A stretch of 64,000 nucleotides of DNA from an uncultured Clostridia bacterium (GCA_947627855.1 CANQXR010000007.1:1-64000), one strand, 5' to 3'. Shown: positions 16,631 through 25,506, numbered from the stretch's first letter. The notes: generated by a model not told the origin, from the letters alone. Translations and numbers: made by a program.

Positions 16631-17035
16631 TTACTCGCTGATTCTTTCTTCAGAAAAAACTTCCTTTTCCGATTCGCTCAGATCCTTTTTGGAGCTTTTC
16701 TTAAAGCTGAGCCTGTCAAGTATTCCCGGCACCATATCTATAAGCTTGTTTACACTGTTTTCATTCTTGACATTTACAAGCTGTATTTTGCCGTCCTTTA
16801 TTATTATTACGGCTGCCGGCGTTATTTTTGCGCCCAGACCTCCGCCGCAGGTTTCGCCTGTCTTTTTTTCGCCCGATCTGTCCGAAGCTCCTGCGCCCAC
16901 GCCGAATGAAACATCAACAAGGGGTATGACAGTTACATCGCCCAATATCATCGGCTCTCCCACAACGGTTTTTGAAGATACAAAGCCGTCCATTTTGGAA
17001 AAAAGTGTATCAAGGCTCGTGTTTAAATTGCTCAT
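16631..17035 (-). CDS. ytfJ: GerW/YtfJ-family sporulation protein
   Basis: The 134-residue protein matches the GerW family: a helical start, then V-G-E-P-M-I-L-G-D-V-T-V-I-P-L-V-D-V-S-F-G, a glycine-rich G-G-G-L-G-A-K-I-T-P-A-A-V-I-I-I core, and a leucine-rich end (MVPGILDRLSFKK). In Bacillus YtfJ/GerW is a forespore protein needed for normal germination. The next upstream gene encodes a DUF2953 protein, the usual partner (YtfI). The acidic C-terminal tail is variable in the family. This supports a spore-forming host. Confidence 0.9.
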   Translation of the reverse strand: MSNLNTSLDTLFSKMDGFVSSKTVVGEPMILGDVTVIPLVDVSFGVGAGASDRSGEKKTGETCGGGLGAKITPAAVIIIKDGKIQLVNVKNENSVNKLIDMVPGILDRLSFKKSSKKDLSESEKEVFSEERISE

Positions 17036-17046
17036 AATTTACCTCC

Positions 17047-17850
17047 TTAGAATAAATATTTTCTTACGTTTTTATTTAATATAAATCTTAAAACAGGCAG
17101 CAGCACGCAAAACAGGTTTGTGCTGCCCGTTATATTTATATCCGCTTCAAATACCGCTTTGTCAAAATCGGCGTTTATATCGGTCCCCTCAAAAAAAGGA
17201 ATGCCCAAACTGTATATAACTCCCAAGACCTTTCCCGTAAGCGACGGATCCTCAAAGCCGAAAAGAAGCCGCAGCCTTTTTACGCCAAGCTTTATATGGG
17301 AAATCAGAAATCCCGCATTTTTTATAAAGCAGTCAAAAATGGCTTTTTTATTTTCCACCGACTCAAGGAATGCGATTTTTTCACTTATTTTGTCAATAAG
17401 CGTAGGCTCTTTATATTTAAAGTCAGGTTCTTCACTATAATAAGCTTCTTTTCCTGTCGGCTCCTCCGAGGCTTTTTCAACTGTTTTTTTATCTTCATGC
17501 CCGTTTTCCTCAGTATGGACGGCGGCAGGTCTGATCTGCTCTTTTGGCTTCTTGTTTTTTGCCTTTCCCCTTTTTTTGCCCTTTCCTTTGCGGTTTCCCG
17601 TCAGAAATGATTTCAGGGGATATTCTATATTATATTCAATATTATCGCCGGTAAAAGCCGCATACAGACGGACAAGCCCGAAAAGCCATTTAAAATCTGC
17701 TTTTGCAAAGGGACTGTCCTTGCTGTTTGCGTCAAGCTCCGCCCTTATAGTTGAAAACAGCACAAAAAGCAGAAGAATGAATGTAACAACCAAAGCGGCA
17801 ATAAGTACAAAGCCCAATATTTTAAGAATTGAAAAAACAAGCGCCATCAT
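17047..17850 (-). CDS. DUF2953 (YtfI-like) membrane protein
   Basis: The 267-residue protein has an N-terminal membrane segment (about residues 5-32). A domain with W-L-F-G-L-V-R-L-Y-A follows, then a highly charged linker of about 70 residues (KGKGKKRGKAKNKKPKEQ). The C-terminal conserved region contains ISHIKLGVKRLRLLFGFEDP, GVIYSLG and a final hydrophobic stretch (INITGSTNLFCVLLPVLRFI). This is the DUF2953 layout, regularly adjacent to ytfJ/gerW in spore-formers. The gene sits 11 bases before the GerW-like gene. A role at the forespore or spore envelope is inferred from the neighbour only. Confidence 0.85.
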   Translation of the reverse strand: MMALVFSILKILGFVLIAALVVTFILLLFVLFSTIRAELDANSKDSPFAKADFKWLFGLVRLYAAFTGDNIEYNIEYPLKSFLTGNRKGKGKKRGKAKNKKPKEQIRPAAVHTEENGHEDKKTVEKASEEPTGKEAYYSEEPDFKYKEPTLIDKISEKIAFLESVENKKAIFDCFIKNAGFLISHIKLGVKRLRLLFGFEDPSLTGKVLGVIYSLGIPFFEGTDINADFDKAVFEADINITGSTNLFCVLLPVLRFILNKNVRKYLF

Positions 17851-17866
17851 ATTATTGTCACCTCAT

Positions 17867-18163
17867 TTACAGACTTTCCTTAAAGCCCTCCAGACTGCCG
17901 TGCTTATTCAGATATTCCTCTATCATCTCTTTCGCCATAAGCATACAGCTCTGTCTGCCGCCTGCTATGCCCAAAACCTTATACGGCTTATTTCTGTAAT
18001 ATTTTGTGCGTATTTCGGAAAGCTCAAAAATCTCAAAAAGATTGTTCCCAAGGCTTTTGCAGAGCAGAAAGGCGTTAAACACCTCATCTCCCTGAATTAT
18101 GCATGAAAAAACTGTTTCCTTATCATCTATTCCCCTAAACAAAAGCTTTTCCGAAAAATACAT
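17867..18163 (-). CDS. Hypothetical 98-residue protein
   Basis: The small soluble protein was not recognised. It contains RGIDDKETVFSCIIQGDEV, FELSEIRTKYYRNKPYKVLG and GGRQSCMLMAKEMIEEYL. A mixed alpha/beta fold is likely and there is no signal peptide. It lies four bases after the GH43 gene and 16 bases before the DUF2953 gene, so it is co-transcribed with both. Base composition matches the neighbours, so it is probably a resident gene rather than recently acquired. Confidence 0.7.
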   Translation of the reverse strand: MYFSEKLLFRGIDDKETVFSCIIQGDEVFNAFLLCKSLGNNLFEIFELSEIRTKYYRNKPYKVLGIAGGRQSCMLMAKEMIEEYLNKHGSLEGFKESL

Positions 18164-18167
18164 ATTC

Positions 18168-19763
18168 TCACCAGAACCTTACATACTCAAAATCGGCATA
18201 GCCGCCCTGTCCGCCGCCTGTACAGAACAGACCGCAGCGTCCGCCTACCCAGCTTTTTCTCGAAACCTTATATTCCACGGTATCGCCTATCTTTTCATAG
18301 TTTTCTCCGTCTTTGGAAATATAGAAGCTTACATTTGATATAAATCCCGAATATTCCTTTTCTGACGAGCAGAACTCACGCAGTCCGAAGCTGCCTCTCT
18401 TACAATTATACTCCATTTTCAGCCGGAGGTAAATAGTAAAGTCGGAATTATATTCCCTGCTTTCCGTAATATATTCCTTGCTTTGTTCGCTGTCATATAT
18501 AAGATTGGGCTGTACGGCAAAAAGCTTTCCGTCCCTTTTTTCAAGTCTTAACGCATTATAGCTTCCGCCGGTTATACATATGCCTGCACTGTCACCGTCA
18601 TTGAGATTCAGTCTGACCTTGCTGTCCATTGTAAAATTGGGAGCCTGCATAAGCTGAGAAATAAGATTCGGAGCAGACTCAAGCCCTCCGCTGCACGGAT
18701 ATGCAAAAAGTCTGAGCCCGTTTTCCGTTATTTCACAGAAATCCTTTCCGGGGTGAGCCTGCCATTGCCACTGCATTCCAAGCCCGTTCTTAAAATCATC
18801 ATCTGTCTGCGGCAACAATATTTTATCCGATGAAAGCGGCTTTTTAAATGTTTCCACAGGCTCGCCTATGCCATCGCCGTCTGTGTCGTTTCCTATTATT
18901 ATCCAATCATCGTCTGTCCACTTTGCAGGCTCCAGATATGTCACTCTTCCATAGCCGTCACAATCCCGGAAATGTATGAACCAGCTTTCGCCATTATCCA
19001 TATCCACAAGTCCGCCCTGATGAGGTCCGTTTATGAGAGTTGAACCCTGATGGAGAACTATTCTGTATTCATAAGGACCGTATATGTTCCTGCTTCTGAG
19101 AACGACCTGCCACCCCGGCTTTACTCCGCCGGCAGGAGCAAAAATATAATAATAGCCATTGCGCTTATACATTTTAGGACCTTCGATCGTGGGATTCTGT
19201 ATTCTTCCGTCATATATGAGTACGCCGCCGTCAAGAAGTCTTTCGCCGTCTGCGCTCATTCTGTGCAGATAAAGACGGCTTTTAAGACCGCTTCTTGACC
19301 TTGCCACACCTCTGACTATATAAGAGTTTCCATCATCGTCCCAGAACGGACAGGGATCTATCCAACCCTTGGATCTTGTGAGAGTTATAACATCGCTCCA
19401 TTCTCCGAAAGGATCCTTTGTTTTGACCATGAACAAACCCTCGTCAGGTGTTGAAAAAGCTATATAATAAGTGCCGTTGTGATACTTCATTGCAGGAGCC
19501 CAGACCCCCTTGCCGTGACAGGGAAGGTCATAATCCTCGAATGGCAGTTTTTTTACAGCCATGTTTACAAGCTTCCAGTTTACAAGATCCTTTGAATGGA
19601 GTATGGGCAAGCCGGGAAAGTAAGTGAATGATGAAGCAGTCATAAAAAAGTCGCTGCCCACCCTGATTACATCGGGATCGGAATAATCGGCAAATAATAT
19701 GGGATTCCTGTATGTTCCGTCACCGTTGTCGGCTTTCCATTTTCCTTTGTACTTTTCAAACAT
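18168..19763 (-). CDS. Glycoside hydrolase family 43 protein (beta-xylosidase/arabinofuranosidase-like)
   Basis: The 531-residue protein has an N-terminal five-bladed propeller domain with the GH43 triad. The first Asp lies in Y-S-D-P-D-V-I-R-V-G (about residue 29), a second in W-I-D-P-C-P-F-W-D-D, and the general acid Glu in N-P-T-I-E-G-P-K-M. A C-terminal beta-sandwich (about residues 330-531) resembles the GH43-associated C2 domain. There is no signal peptide, so it acts inside the cell on short arabino- or xylo-oligosaccharides. GGAGGAAAG precedes ATG 19763. It heads an operon that continues into sporulation genes and guaA, an unusual mixture that may simply reflect read-through. Confidence 0.9.
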   Translation of the reverse strand: MFEKYKGKWKADNGDGTYRNPILFADYSDPDVIRVGSDFFMTASSFTYFPGLPILHSKDLVNWKLVNMAVKKLPFEDYDLPCHGKGVWAPAMKYHNGTYYIAFSTPDEGLFMVKTKDPFGEWSDVITLTRSKGWIDPCPFWDDDGNSYIVRGVARSRSGLKSRLYLHRMSADGERLLDGGVLIYDGRIQNPTIEGPKMYKRNGYYYIFAPAGGVKPGWQVVLRSRNIYGPYEYRIVLHQGSTLINGPHQGGLVDMDNGESWFIHFRDCDGYGRVTYLEPAKWTDDDWIIIGNDTDGDGIGEPVETFKKPLSSDKILLPQTDDDFKNGLGMQWQWQAHPGKDFCEITENGLRLFAYPCSGGLESAPNLISQLMQAPNFTMDSKVRLNLNDGDSAGICITGGSYNALRLEKRDGKLFAVQPNLIYDSEQSKEYITESREYNSDFTIYLRLKMEYNCKRGSFGLREFCSSEKEYSGFISNVSFYISKDGENYEKIGDTVEYKVSRKSWVGGRCGLFCTGGGQGGYADFEYVRFW

Positions 19764-19796
19764 AATCTTTCCTCCGTATTAAAAACTGCGGCTGCG

Positions 19797-19880
19797 CGGG
19801 GGTGAGAGGCGAGGCGTGCCGAATGAAACGGCGCCCGCAGCGGCGCCGTTTCATTCGACACGCCTCGCCTCTCACCCCCG
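19797..19880. repeat. GC-rich palindrome with 39-bp arms
   Basis: Arms at 19797-19835 and 19842-19880 are complementary over 39 bases with one mismatch; the loop is CGCAGC. The left arm begins CGGGGGTGAGAGGCGAGGCG. GC content is far above the flanking genes. It lies between the GH43 start and the gpsA stop, where it could form a very stable RNA or DNA hairpin. A second hairpin follows at once, and a similar double structure lies at 22953-23047. Confidence 0.85.
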
Positions 19881-19889
19881 CCCCACGGG

Positions 19890-19933
19890 TCGGCCCTTTC
19901 ATCCGTCCCATACGGGACGGCAGAAAGGGCCGA
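19890..19933. repeat. Second GC-rich hairpin of the 19.8-kb pair
   Basis: TCGGCCCTTTC (19890-19900) pairs with GAAAGGGCCGA (19923-19933). Inside it CCGTCCC (19903-19909) pairs with GGGACGG (19914-19920) across a 4-base loop. There is no T-run on either side, so it is not a standard terminator. Confidence 0.75.
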
Positions 19934-19962
19934 GCAGCCCTGTTAAGATAACAATTATAAAT

Positions 19963-20961
19963 TCATCGCCTGTTTTCGTGTGTTTTATCTCTGCTCATAA
20001 GAGTAACGACCGCCCTTTTGGGATCCTCTCCCTCAAAAAGAACCTTGTTTATCTCCGTTGTTATGGGCATATCGGCATCATATTTTTTTGCAAGAGCATA
20101 TGCAGCAGCCGCCGTATTGACGCCCTCTACAACCATATGAACCTCGCTTAAAGCATCATCGAGGCTTTTGCCCTGTCCTATAAGTATGCCTGCTCTTCTG
20201 TTTCTGGAGTGCATACTTGTGCAGGTAACTATAAGATCCCCAACACCTGTGAGTCCTGCAAAGGTTTCCGCCTTGGCGCCCATTTTGACACCCAGTCTTG
20301 AAATTTCAGCAAGACCCCTTGTCATAAGAGCGGCTTTTGCATTGTCCCCAAAACCTATGCCGTCACAGACCCCCGCAGCAAGAGCTATAAGGTTTTTAAG
20401 TGCGCCGCCAAGCTCTACGCCTATAATGTCATCATTGACGTAAATTCTGAAATAGGGATTAATGAAAGCGTCCTGAACCTCCTTAGCCGTTTCTATGTCG
20501 CCAGAAGCCGCAACACAGGTAGAGGGCAGTTTTCTTCCGACCTCCTCGGCGTGGCTCGGACCCGAAAGAACAGCCACTCTGCATTGAGGTATCTCATCGG
20601 TAATTACTTGGGAAAGCCGCATCAGCGTATCCTCCTCAAGCCCCTTTGCCACATTTACAACAATACAGCCTTTCGGTATGTAAGGTGCAAAATCCCTCGC
20701 CCTGTCCCGGACAAATTTGGACGGAACAGCAAAAACCACCATTTCCGCATCGCATACGCATTTTATGTCTGTGGTTATTTCAATATTTTCGGGTATTTTT
20801 ACACCTGGAAGAAATTCTTTATTTTCTCTGTCATTTACAAGCGCCTTGGCTTCTCTTTCAAGAAACGACCAAAGTGTGACCCTGTGACCGTTGTCAGCAA
20901 GAGTACAGGCAAGAGCCGTTCCCCAGCTTCCCGATCCTATAACAGTTATTTTTTTGCCCAT
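19963..20961 (-). CDS. gpsA: Glycerol-3-phosphate dehydrogenase [NAD(P)+]
   Basis: The 332-residue enzyme reduces dihydroxyacetone phosphate to sn-glycerol-3-phosphate for phospholipid synthesis. The Rossmann motif G-S-G-S-W-G-T-A-L-A is at residues 8-17. The catalytic lysine lies in G-G-A-L-K-N-L-I-A, and the substrate-binding region includes G-F-G-D-N-A-K-A-A-L-M-T-R-G. It follows plsY by four bases, so the product is made next to the acyltransferase that uses it. Confidence 0.96.
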   Translation of the reverse strand: MGKKITVIGSGSWGTALACTLADNGHRVTLWSFLEREAKALVNDRENKEFLPGVKIPENIEITTDIKCVCDAEMVVFAVPSKFVRDRARDFAPYIPKGCIVVNVAKGLEEDTLMRLSQVITDEIPQCRVAVLSGPSHAEEVGRKLPSTCVAASGDIETAKEVQDAFINPYFRIYVNDDIIGVELGGALKNLIALAAGVCDGIGFGDNAKAALMTRGLAEISRLGVKMGAKAETFAGLTGVGDLIVTCTSMHSRNRRAGILIGQGKSLDDALSEVHMVVEGVNTAAAAYALAKKYDADMPITTEINKVLFEGEDPKRAVVTLMSRDKTHENRR

Positions 20962-20965
20962 GCTG

Positions 20966-21595
20966 TCACCCCTTTTTTATGGAAAATTTGTTTTCTGTTC
21001 CGTTTATAAGTCGTTTTATATTATCCTTGTGCTTGTAGAATGCAAGTAAAGCGACAACAAGCATAAGTATGACCGATTCCGCTTCAAAAGCCCTGCACAG
21101 CATCATAATTATGGGAAAAACCGCAACCATTGCAAGAGATGCGAGAGAAACATATCTCTTAAGCTGAAATACAATAAAGCCTATAACATATGTGAGCAGC
21201 GCTATATAAAGATTTATGCAAAGCATAAGCCCAAGACTGCACGCAATGCCCTTGCCGCCTCTGAAACCCATATAAAACGGGAAATTATGCCCCAATATAC
21301 AGCCGAGAGCGCCGTATATGCCATAATAATAAAATCCGCCGTCTGTAAATGTTCCGTTTCCGTCAAACAAAAGAGAGGCTATGGTGTAGGCGATTATCAC
21401 TTTAAGAAAATCTCCTATAAAAACCAATATACCGGCTTTTTTGCCCATCACCCGAAAGGCGTTTGTTGTTCCGGAATTTCCGCTGCCTGAATTTCTTATG
21501 TCTATATTCATAAAAATCCTGCCGAAAATATATGCCGACTGGAACAGTCCTATCGCATAGCCTAAAATAAGACAAATAAGTCTGTCAATTATCAT
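20966..21595 (-). CDS. plsY: Glycerol-3-phosphate acyltransferase PlsY
   Basis: The 209-residue membrane protein transfers acyl groups from acyl-phosphate to glycerol-3-phosphate. It has about five membrane segments and the three family motifs: [11 protein letters not shown] (residues ~37-47), K-G-I-A-C-S-L-G after the G-F-R-G-G loop, and the later conserved segment before the basic C-terminus. It overlaps der by four bases and precedes gpsA, forming der-plsY-gpsA, a common order in Firmicutes. Confidence 0.95.
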   Translation of the reverse strand: MIIDRLICLILGYAIGLFQSAYIFGRIFMNIDIRNSGSGNSGTTNAFRVMGKKAGILVFIGDFLKVIIAYTIASLLFDGNGTFTDGGFYYYGIYGALGCILGHNFPFYMGFRGGKGIACSLGLMLCINLYIALLTYVIGFIVFQLKRYVSLASLAMVAVFPIIMMLCRAFEAESVILMLVVALLAFYKHKDNIKRLINGTENKFSIKKG

Positions 21596-22920
21596 AACTT
21601 ATCCCTTTCGTTTCTGTTTCTTACTATAAAATGAATTGCCGTACCTCTGAACCCGAAAGCTTCTCTCAATTGATTTTCTATATATCTTCTGTATGAAAAA
21701 TGCAGAAGCTCCGAGTTGTTTACAAATATGACAAAGGTAGGCGGCTTGACCGAAACCTGCGTCATATAATATATTTTCAGCTGTCTGCCCTTTTCTGCCG
21801 GGGGCTGGTTCATTGCAAGCGCCTCTGCAAGCACATCGTTTAATATGCCCGTCTGTACACGCTTTACATTGCTTTCATAAACCTCGTCTATAAGTGAAAA
21901 CAGATTTTTGACCCGCTGCCCCGTAAGGGCGGAAATAAATACCTTCGGAGCATAAAGCATATATTTAAGCTCCAGATCGATATCCCTTGAAAATTTATTT
22001 ATTGTTTTTCCGTCCTTTTCTATGGCGTCCCACTTATTAACGGCAACTATACAACCCTTGCCCGCCTCATGGGCAATACCCGCAATTTTCGTGTCCTGAT
22101 CCGTAATTCCCTCGTTTGCATCGATCAGAATAATGCATACATCACAACGCTCTACCGCCGCAACAGCCCTTATTATGCTGTATTTTTCAATGTTTTCTTT
22201 TATCTTGCTCTTCCGCCTTATACCGGCTGTGTCAATAAAAATATACTTCTTCCCATCACGCTCATAGGGCGTGTCTATGGCATCTCTCGTAGTTCCTGCA
22301 ATATTGCTTACTATAACTCTTTCCTCACCGAGTATTTTGTTTATGAGAGATGATTTCCCCGCATTGGGCTTGCCTACAACAGCAACCTTGATTACATCGT
22401 CCTCATCATCTGCGGCATTCTTGTCGAAATATGAAACAACCTCGTCAAGAAGATCCCCCAGTCCCAAAGCCTGTCCTGCGGAAACACCGAACGGCTCCCC
22501 GATGCCAAGCTCATAGAATTCATAGATCGACGTGCTGTATTTTTTGGGATCGTCCATTTTATTCACAGCAAGCACAATAGGCTTTTTTGCTCTTCTCAGA
22601 ATTTCCGCAACCTGCACATCAGCGTCAGTAACTCCCGCTTTTACGTCTGTGACAAACAATATCACATCGGCAAGGTCGATGGCTATTTCTGCCTGCTCAT
22701 ACATTCTTTTCAGCATAAAATCCTCACTTGCAGGCTCCAGTCCGCCGGTATCTATCATTGTAAATTTATAATCGAGCCATTCGGCTTCGGCATATATTCT
22801 ATCTCTTGTTACCCCCGGAGTATCCTCAACTATGGATATTCTTTCTCCTGCGATTCTGTTGAATAAGGTAGATTTGCCAACATTCGGTCTTCCGACAATG
22901 GCAACAATAGGTTTTGCCAT
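21592..22920 (-). CDS. der: Ribosome assembly GTPase Der (EngA)
   Basis: The 442-residue protein has two consecutive GTPase domains, each with a P-loop: G-R-P-N-V-G-K-S-T at residues 10-18 and G-K-P-N-A-G-K-S-S around residue 185. Matching D-T-G-G and D-T-A-G switch II motifs and two N-K-x-D motifs (NKMD, NKWD) follow. The C-terminal KH-like domain includes [20 protein letters not shown]. Der acts in maturation of the 50S subunit. GGAGGAAAAATT precedes the ATG. The gene starts 33 bases from the GC-rich palindrome block at 22953. Confidence 0.97.
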   Translation of the reverse strand: MAKPIVAIVGRPNVGKSTLFNRIAGERISIVEDTPGVTRDRIYAEAEWLDYKFTMIDTGGLEPASEDFMLKRMYEQAEIAIDLADVILFVTDVKAGVTDADVQVAEILRRAKKPIVLAVNKMDDPKKYSTSIYEFYELGIGEPFGVSAGQALGLGDLLDEVVSYFDKNAADDEDDVIKVAVVGKPNAGKSSLINKILGEERVIVSNIAGTTRDAIDTPYERDGKKYIFIDTAGIRRKSKIKENIEKYSIIRAVAAVERCDVCIILIDANEGITDQDTKIAGIAHEAGKGCIVAVNKWDAIEKDGKTINKFSRDIDLELKYMLYAPKVFISALTGQRVKNLFSLIDEVYESNVKRVQTGILNDVLAEALAMNQPPAEKGRQLKIYYMTQVSVKPPTFVIFVNNSELLHFSYRRYIENQLREAFGFRGTAIHFIVRNRNERDKL

Positions 22921-22952
22921 AATTTTTCCTCCGTTTCAATAATTTTTGCCGC

Positions 22953-22995
22953 GGTCGTTTCCGAAGCTTTCCGCAGGAAAGCTTCAGAAACGACC
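22953..22995. repeat. GC-rich palindrome with 20-bp arms
   Basis: GGTCGTTTC-C-GAAGCTTTCC (22953-22972) pairs with GGAAAGCTTC-A-GAAACGACC (22976-22995), a 3-base loop with one mismatch. It lies directly upstream of der. Confidence 0.85.
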
Positions 22996-23002
22996 GGGCC
23001 GT

Positions 23003-23047
23003 GGGGTGGGCGAGAGGGGCGGCTGCGCCGCCCCTCTCGCCCACCCC
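23003..23047. repeat. Perfect GC-rich palindrome with 21-bp arms
   Basis: Arms at 23003-23023 (GGGGTGGGCGAGAGGGGCGG...) and 23027-23047 are perfectly complementary across the loop TGC. The right end lies 26 bases after the pgeF stop. Its sequence resembles the big arm at 19797 in composition and in GAGAGG-type cores, suggesting one repeat family. Confidence 0.85.
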
Positions 23048-23073
23048 TGCCCTGTACATATCAGCTTCACGTC

Positions 23074-23883
23074 TTATGATATCAGCTCCATAAGCGCTGC
23101 AAGGCTGCCTCTTTGGTTTCCCATAACTCTGTGGGAAAACAGCAGATCGTTCTCGCATTTTGTACATAAATCCGACACTTCTATATTTTCGGGGCGTATG
23201 CCTGCGCCAAGCAGTATATCTCTGTTCATTCCTTTAAGGTCAAGTAAATACTTGCCCTCTTCCCGATCCGGGGAAATATGCTCTTTGGCGAAGGCGTACC
23301 TTCGGCCAAAATCGCCCGTTACACGCTCATCCACCTGATAACAGCACTTGCCTATACATGGACCTATCCCGCACAGTATATTTTCGGCACGACAGCCATA
23401 GTCAGATATCATTTTGCGTACGGTTTTCGCTCCTATACCCAACAAAGTGCCCTTCCAGCCTGAGTGACTTAGTGCAATCACCTTTTTTACAGGATCAAGA
23501 AAATAAAGGGGCGTACAGTCGGCATAGAATGTGACGAGAACAATCCCCGGTATATTTGTAATAAGTCCGTCCTTTTCCGATATTTCTCTGGGATATATAA
23601 GTCCCTTTCCCCTATCGGAAAGTGTAACGTCATAAATATCGTCCTTATGAACCTGATCGGAAAATACGGTATTTCTGTAATCAGAGCCTATGGCCGAACA
23701 TATTATTTCAAAATTTCTGACTACATTTTCAGGCTTATCCTCTCTGAAGCTCAGATTCATAGATTCATAACAGCCCTTGGAAACTCCGCCCTTCCTGCTT
23801 GAAAAGCAGTGTCTGACAAGCCCTGTTTTTTCAAAGCTTTCAAATACAAAATAAACAAGGTCGCCTTTTACTATCTTTTTCAC
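23074..23883 (-). CDS. pgeF: Multicopper-oxidase-fold purine nucleoside phosphorylase/peptidoglycan editing factor
   Basis: The 269-residue protein belongs to the YfiH/laccase-domain family. The zinc-binding residues are visible: S-D-Q-V-H early, T-F-Y-A-D-C-T-P-L-Y-F in the centre, then L-S-H-S-G-W-K-G-T. C-G-I-G-P-C-I-G-K-C-C-Y is a further family hallmark. Members have adenosine deaminase and purine nucleoside phosphorylase activities, and the E. coli protein prevents misincorporation of serine into peptidoglycan. It follows yraN by three bases in the order rnhB-yraN-pgeF. Confidence 0.92.
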   Translation of the reverse strand: MKKIVKGDLVYFVFESFEKTGLVRHCFSSRKGGVSKGCYESMNLSFREDKPENVVRNFEIICSAIGSDYRNTVFSDQVHKDDIYDVTLSDRGKGLIYPREISEKDGLITNIPGIVLVTFYADCTPLYFLDPVKKVIALSHSGWKGTLLGIGAKTVRKMISDYGCRAENILCGIGPCIGKCCYQVDERVTGDFGRRYAFAKEHISPDREEGKYLLDLKGMNRDILLGAGIRPENIEVSDLCTKCENDLLFSHRVMGNQRGSLAALMELIS

Positions 23884-23886
23884 TTC

Positions 23887-24240
23887 TCAATCACCTACTT
23901 TAAAAGCATTTTTATAATGGCTTATTTCTTTCTCAAAAATATCTATAACGTCAAAACGCATAGGGTCATTAAAGCTAAGACCTTTTTTGACAATATACTC
24001 CATCGCTGTGTTTATTATCCTCATTTGCTTTGTCTTTGTAACAGCCTGCCAGCCGTAGTCAACATACAGCGTTGTCCTTGCTTTGACCTCGGCAAAAACA
24101 AGAAAATCGCCGTCCTTGAATATAATATCGATTTCGCCTTTGCTGCCCCTGAAATTCCTGTCAACAATGGTGCAGCCTTTATTTATAAGATATCTGCAGG
24201 CAATTTCCTCGCCCAAAGCGCCTTTGTTTCTTTTATTCAT
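23887..24240 (-). CDS. yraN: UPF0102 (YraN) family nuclease-like protein
   Basis: The 117-residue protein starts at ATG 24238-24240, which overlaps the rnhB stop as ATGA; a longer upstream reading lacks family similarity. It has the endonuclease-like core G-A-L-G-E-E-I-A, F-R-G-S-K-G-E-I-D-I-I-F-K-D and L-V-F-A-E-V-K-A-R, matching the E...D...E-x-K pattern of PD-(D/E)XK folds. YraN is almost universally linked to rnhB, as here. Its biological role is poorly defined, probably DNA processing. Confidence 0.92.
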   Translation of the reverse strand: MNKRNKGALGEEIACRYLINKGCTIVDRNFRGSKGEIDIIFKDGDFLVFAEVKARTTLYVDYGWQAVTKTKQMRIINTAMEYIVKKGLSFNDPMRFDVIDIFEKEISHYKNAFKVGD

Positions 24241-24998
24241 AAAATACCCTTTGTAAAGCTGAGCCTGTGTATGGGACATAAGCCCCTCTCCTTAAGCGCA
24301 GCTATATGCTTTTTTGTTCCGTAACCTTTATTGTTTTCAAAATCATATCCGGGATAAAGCTTTGCCATATCCGTCATAAGTCTGTCCCTTGTCACCTTTG
24401 CAATTATACTTGCCGCCGCTATTGATATGCTTTTTTCATCACCCTTTATAATGCTTTGCTGTTTTATGTCAATATCGGGTATCCTGACAGCGTCAACAAG
24501 CACAACATCCGGCTTTATGCTCAATCCCTCAACAGCCCTTTTCATAGCCTTAAGAGTTGCATTCAATATGTTTATATCGTCAATTACGCAGTTGTCCTCC
24601 ATTGTTATGCAGTATGCTTCGGACTCCCTTATAATTACTTCGTAAAGCTCCTCTCTCTTTTTTTCACTGAGCTTTTTTGAATCATTCACACCTTCAGCCC
24701 TCCAGCCGGGCTTAAGTATAACTGCTGCCGTCACAACAGGTCCCGCCAACGGACCTCTACCGACCTCGTCAACTCCGGCAATATACCTCGCACCGTCTTT
24801 ATAACAGCACTCCTCAATCTGCGATATTGCCTCAAGTCTTTTCATCTCATTTATATATTTCCCATATCTTCTAAGAGCCGTTTCAATCAGCTTCTTCACC
24901 GACTTCCTCTGATCGTCCTTATACCGTTCCACAATAAGCGGTATTTCCTCACAGGGCGCATTTTTCAACACTTCGGCGATTTCTCCAACAGATGTCAC
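24237..24998 (-). CDS. rnhB: Ribonuclease HII
   Basis: The enzyme removes RNA from RNA-DNA hybrids and ribonucleotides in DNA. The core begins A-G-V-D-E-V-G-R-G-P-L-A-G-P-V-V, followed by N-D-S-K-K-L-S, L-V-D-A and S-I-I-K-G-D-E-K-S-I-S-I-A-A-A-S-I-I-A-K-V-T-R-D. The catalytic D, E and D residues are all present. An N-terminal extension of about 75 residues matches the longer Firmicute form. The GTG at 24996-24998 was chosen: the upstream in-frame ATG at 25031 lies inside TATAATGG, which looks like a -10 box, so it would not be transcribed. This gives 253 residues, close to Bacillus RnhB. Confidence 0.92.
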   Translation of the reverse strand: MTSVGEIAEVLKNAPCEEIPLIVERYKDDQRKSVKKLIETALRRYGKYINEMKRLEAISQIEECCYKDGARYIAGVDEVGRGPLAGPVVTAAVILKPGWRAEGVNDSKKLSEKKREELYEVIIRESEAYCITMEDNCVIDDINILNATLKAMKRAVEGLSIKPDVVLVDAVRIPDIDIKQQSIIKGDEKSISIAAASIIAKVTRDRLMTDMAKLYPGYDFENNKGYGTKKHIAALKERGLCPIHRLSFTKGIL

Positions 24999-25096
24999 AA
25001 CAAAACCCCCAAAATAAAGCTTTAAAACCATTATACACTATTTCAAAGCAAATTAAAAGCATTTATTTTCAAATTACCTCTGTTTGTTATAACAGT

Positions 25097-25141
25097 AAAT
25101 TCTCAAAGTAAATTCCACTGTGGATTTTACTTTGAGAATTT
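25097..25141. terminator. Large hairpin between rnhB and rpmE
   Basis: AAATTCTCAAAGTAAATTCCA (25097-25117) pairs with TGGATTTTACTTTGAGAATTT (25121-25141) with one bulge and a 3-base loop. A short flanking pair (CTCTGT/ACAGAG) extends it. It is AT-rich and lies between divergent genes, upstream of the rpmE promoter, so it is not an obvious terminator for either gene. It may be a repeat element or an insulator. Confidence 0.6.
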
Positions 25142-25179
25142 GCTACAGAGATTTTGCAGAATATATTTAAAAATTTTTC

Positions 25180-25208
25180 TTGCATTTGGGGTTGAGGTGT
25201 GATAGAAT
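25180..25208 (+). promoter_or_regulatory. Sigma-A promoter of rpmE
   Basis: TTGCAT (25180-25185) and TAGAAT (25203-25208) are separated by 17 bases; the leader to ATG 25270 is about 55 bases. Confidence 0.6.
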
Positions 25209-25269
25209 AAAGTAGTTGTTTATTATGGCATGCCAAAATGTATGCAAATTTATGAAAGAGGTGTAATAA

Positions 25270-25473
25270 ATGCAGGAGAAAATACAGCCCAAATATTATC
25301 AGGCTAAGGTAACTTGCAACTGCGGAAACACTTTCACAGCGGGTTCTACAAAACCTGAGATAAGAGTTGAAATCTGTTCAAAGTGTCATCCCTTCTATAC
25401 AGGAAACCAGAAGGTTCTCGTAGATGCAGGCGGTCGTGTTGATAAGTTCAACAAGAAATATGGTTTAAATTAA
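25270..25473 (+). CDS. rpmE: Ribosomal protein bL31 (zinc-binding type)
   Basis: The 67-residue protein has the zinc-type C+ pattern: V-T-C-N-C-G-N-T-F near residue 17, then [14 protein letters not shown]. The end R-V-D-K-F-N-K-K-Y is typical. The cysteines mark the form used when zinc is available. GAAAGAGGTG precedes the ATG by about nine bases. It is a single-gene unit with its own promoter at 25180. Confidence 0.97.
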   Translation: MQEKIQPKYYQAKVTCNCGNTFTAGSTKPEIRVEICSKCHPFYTGNQKVLVDAGGRVDKFNKKYGLN

Positions 25474-25506
25474 TATCACGAAAACCTGAGCTTAATCTGA
25501 ACTTCT

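Noticed and set aside
16083..17046. Purine riboswitch controlling guaA
   Set aside because: guaA overlaps the upstream gene by four bases and no riboswitch-sized leader exists.
19816..20151. A 111-codon plus-strand frame through the GC-rich palindrome
   Set aside because: Half of it is the palindrome itself and the rest is opposite gpsA; no ribosome binding site.
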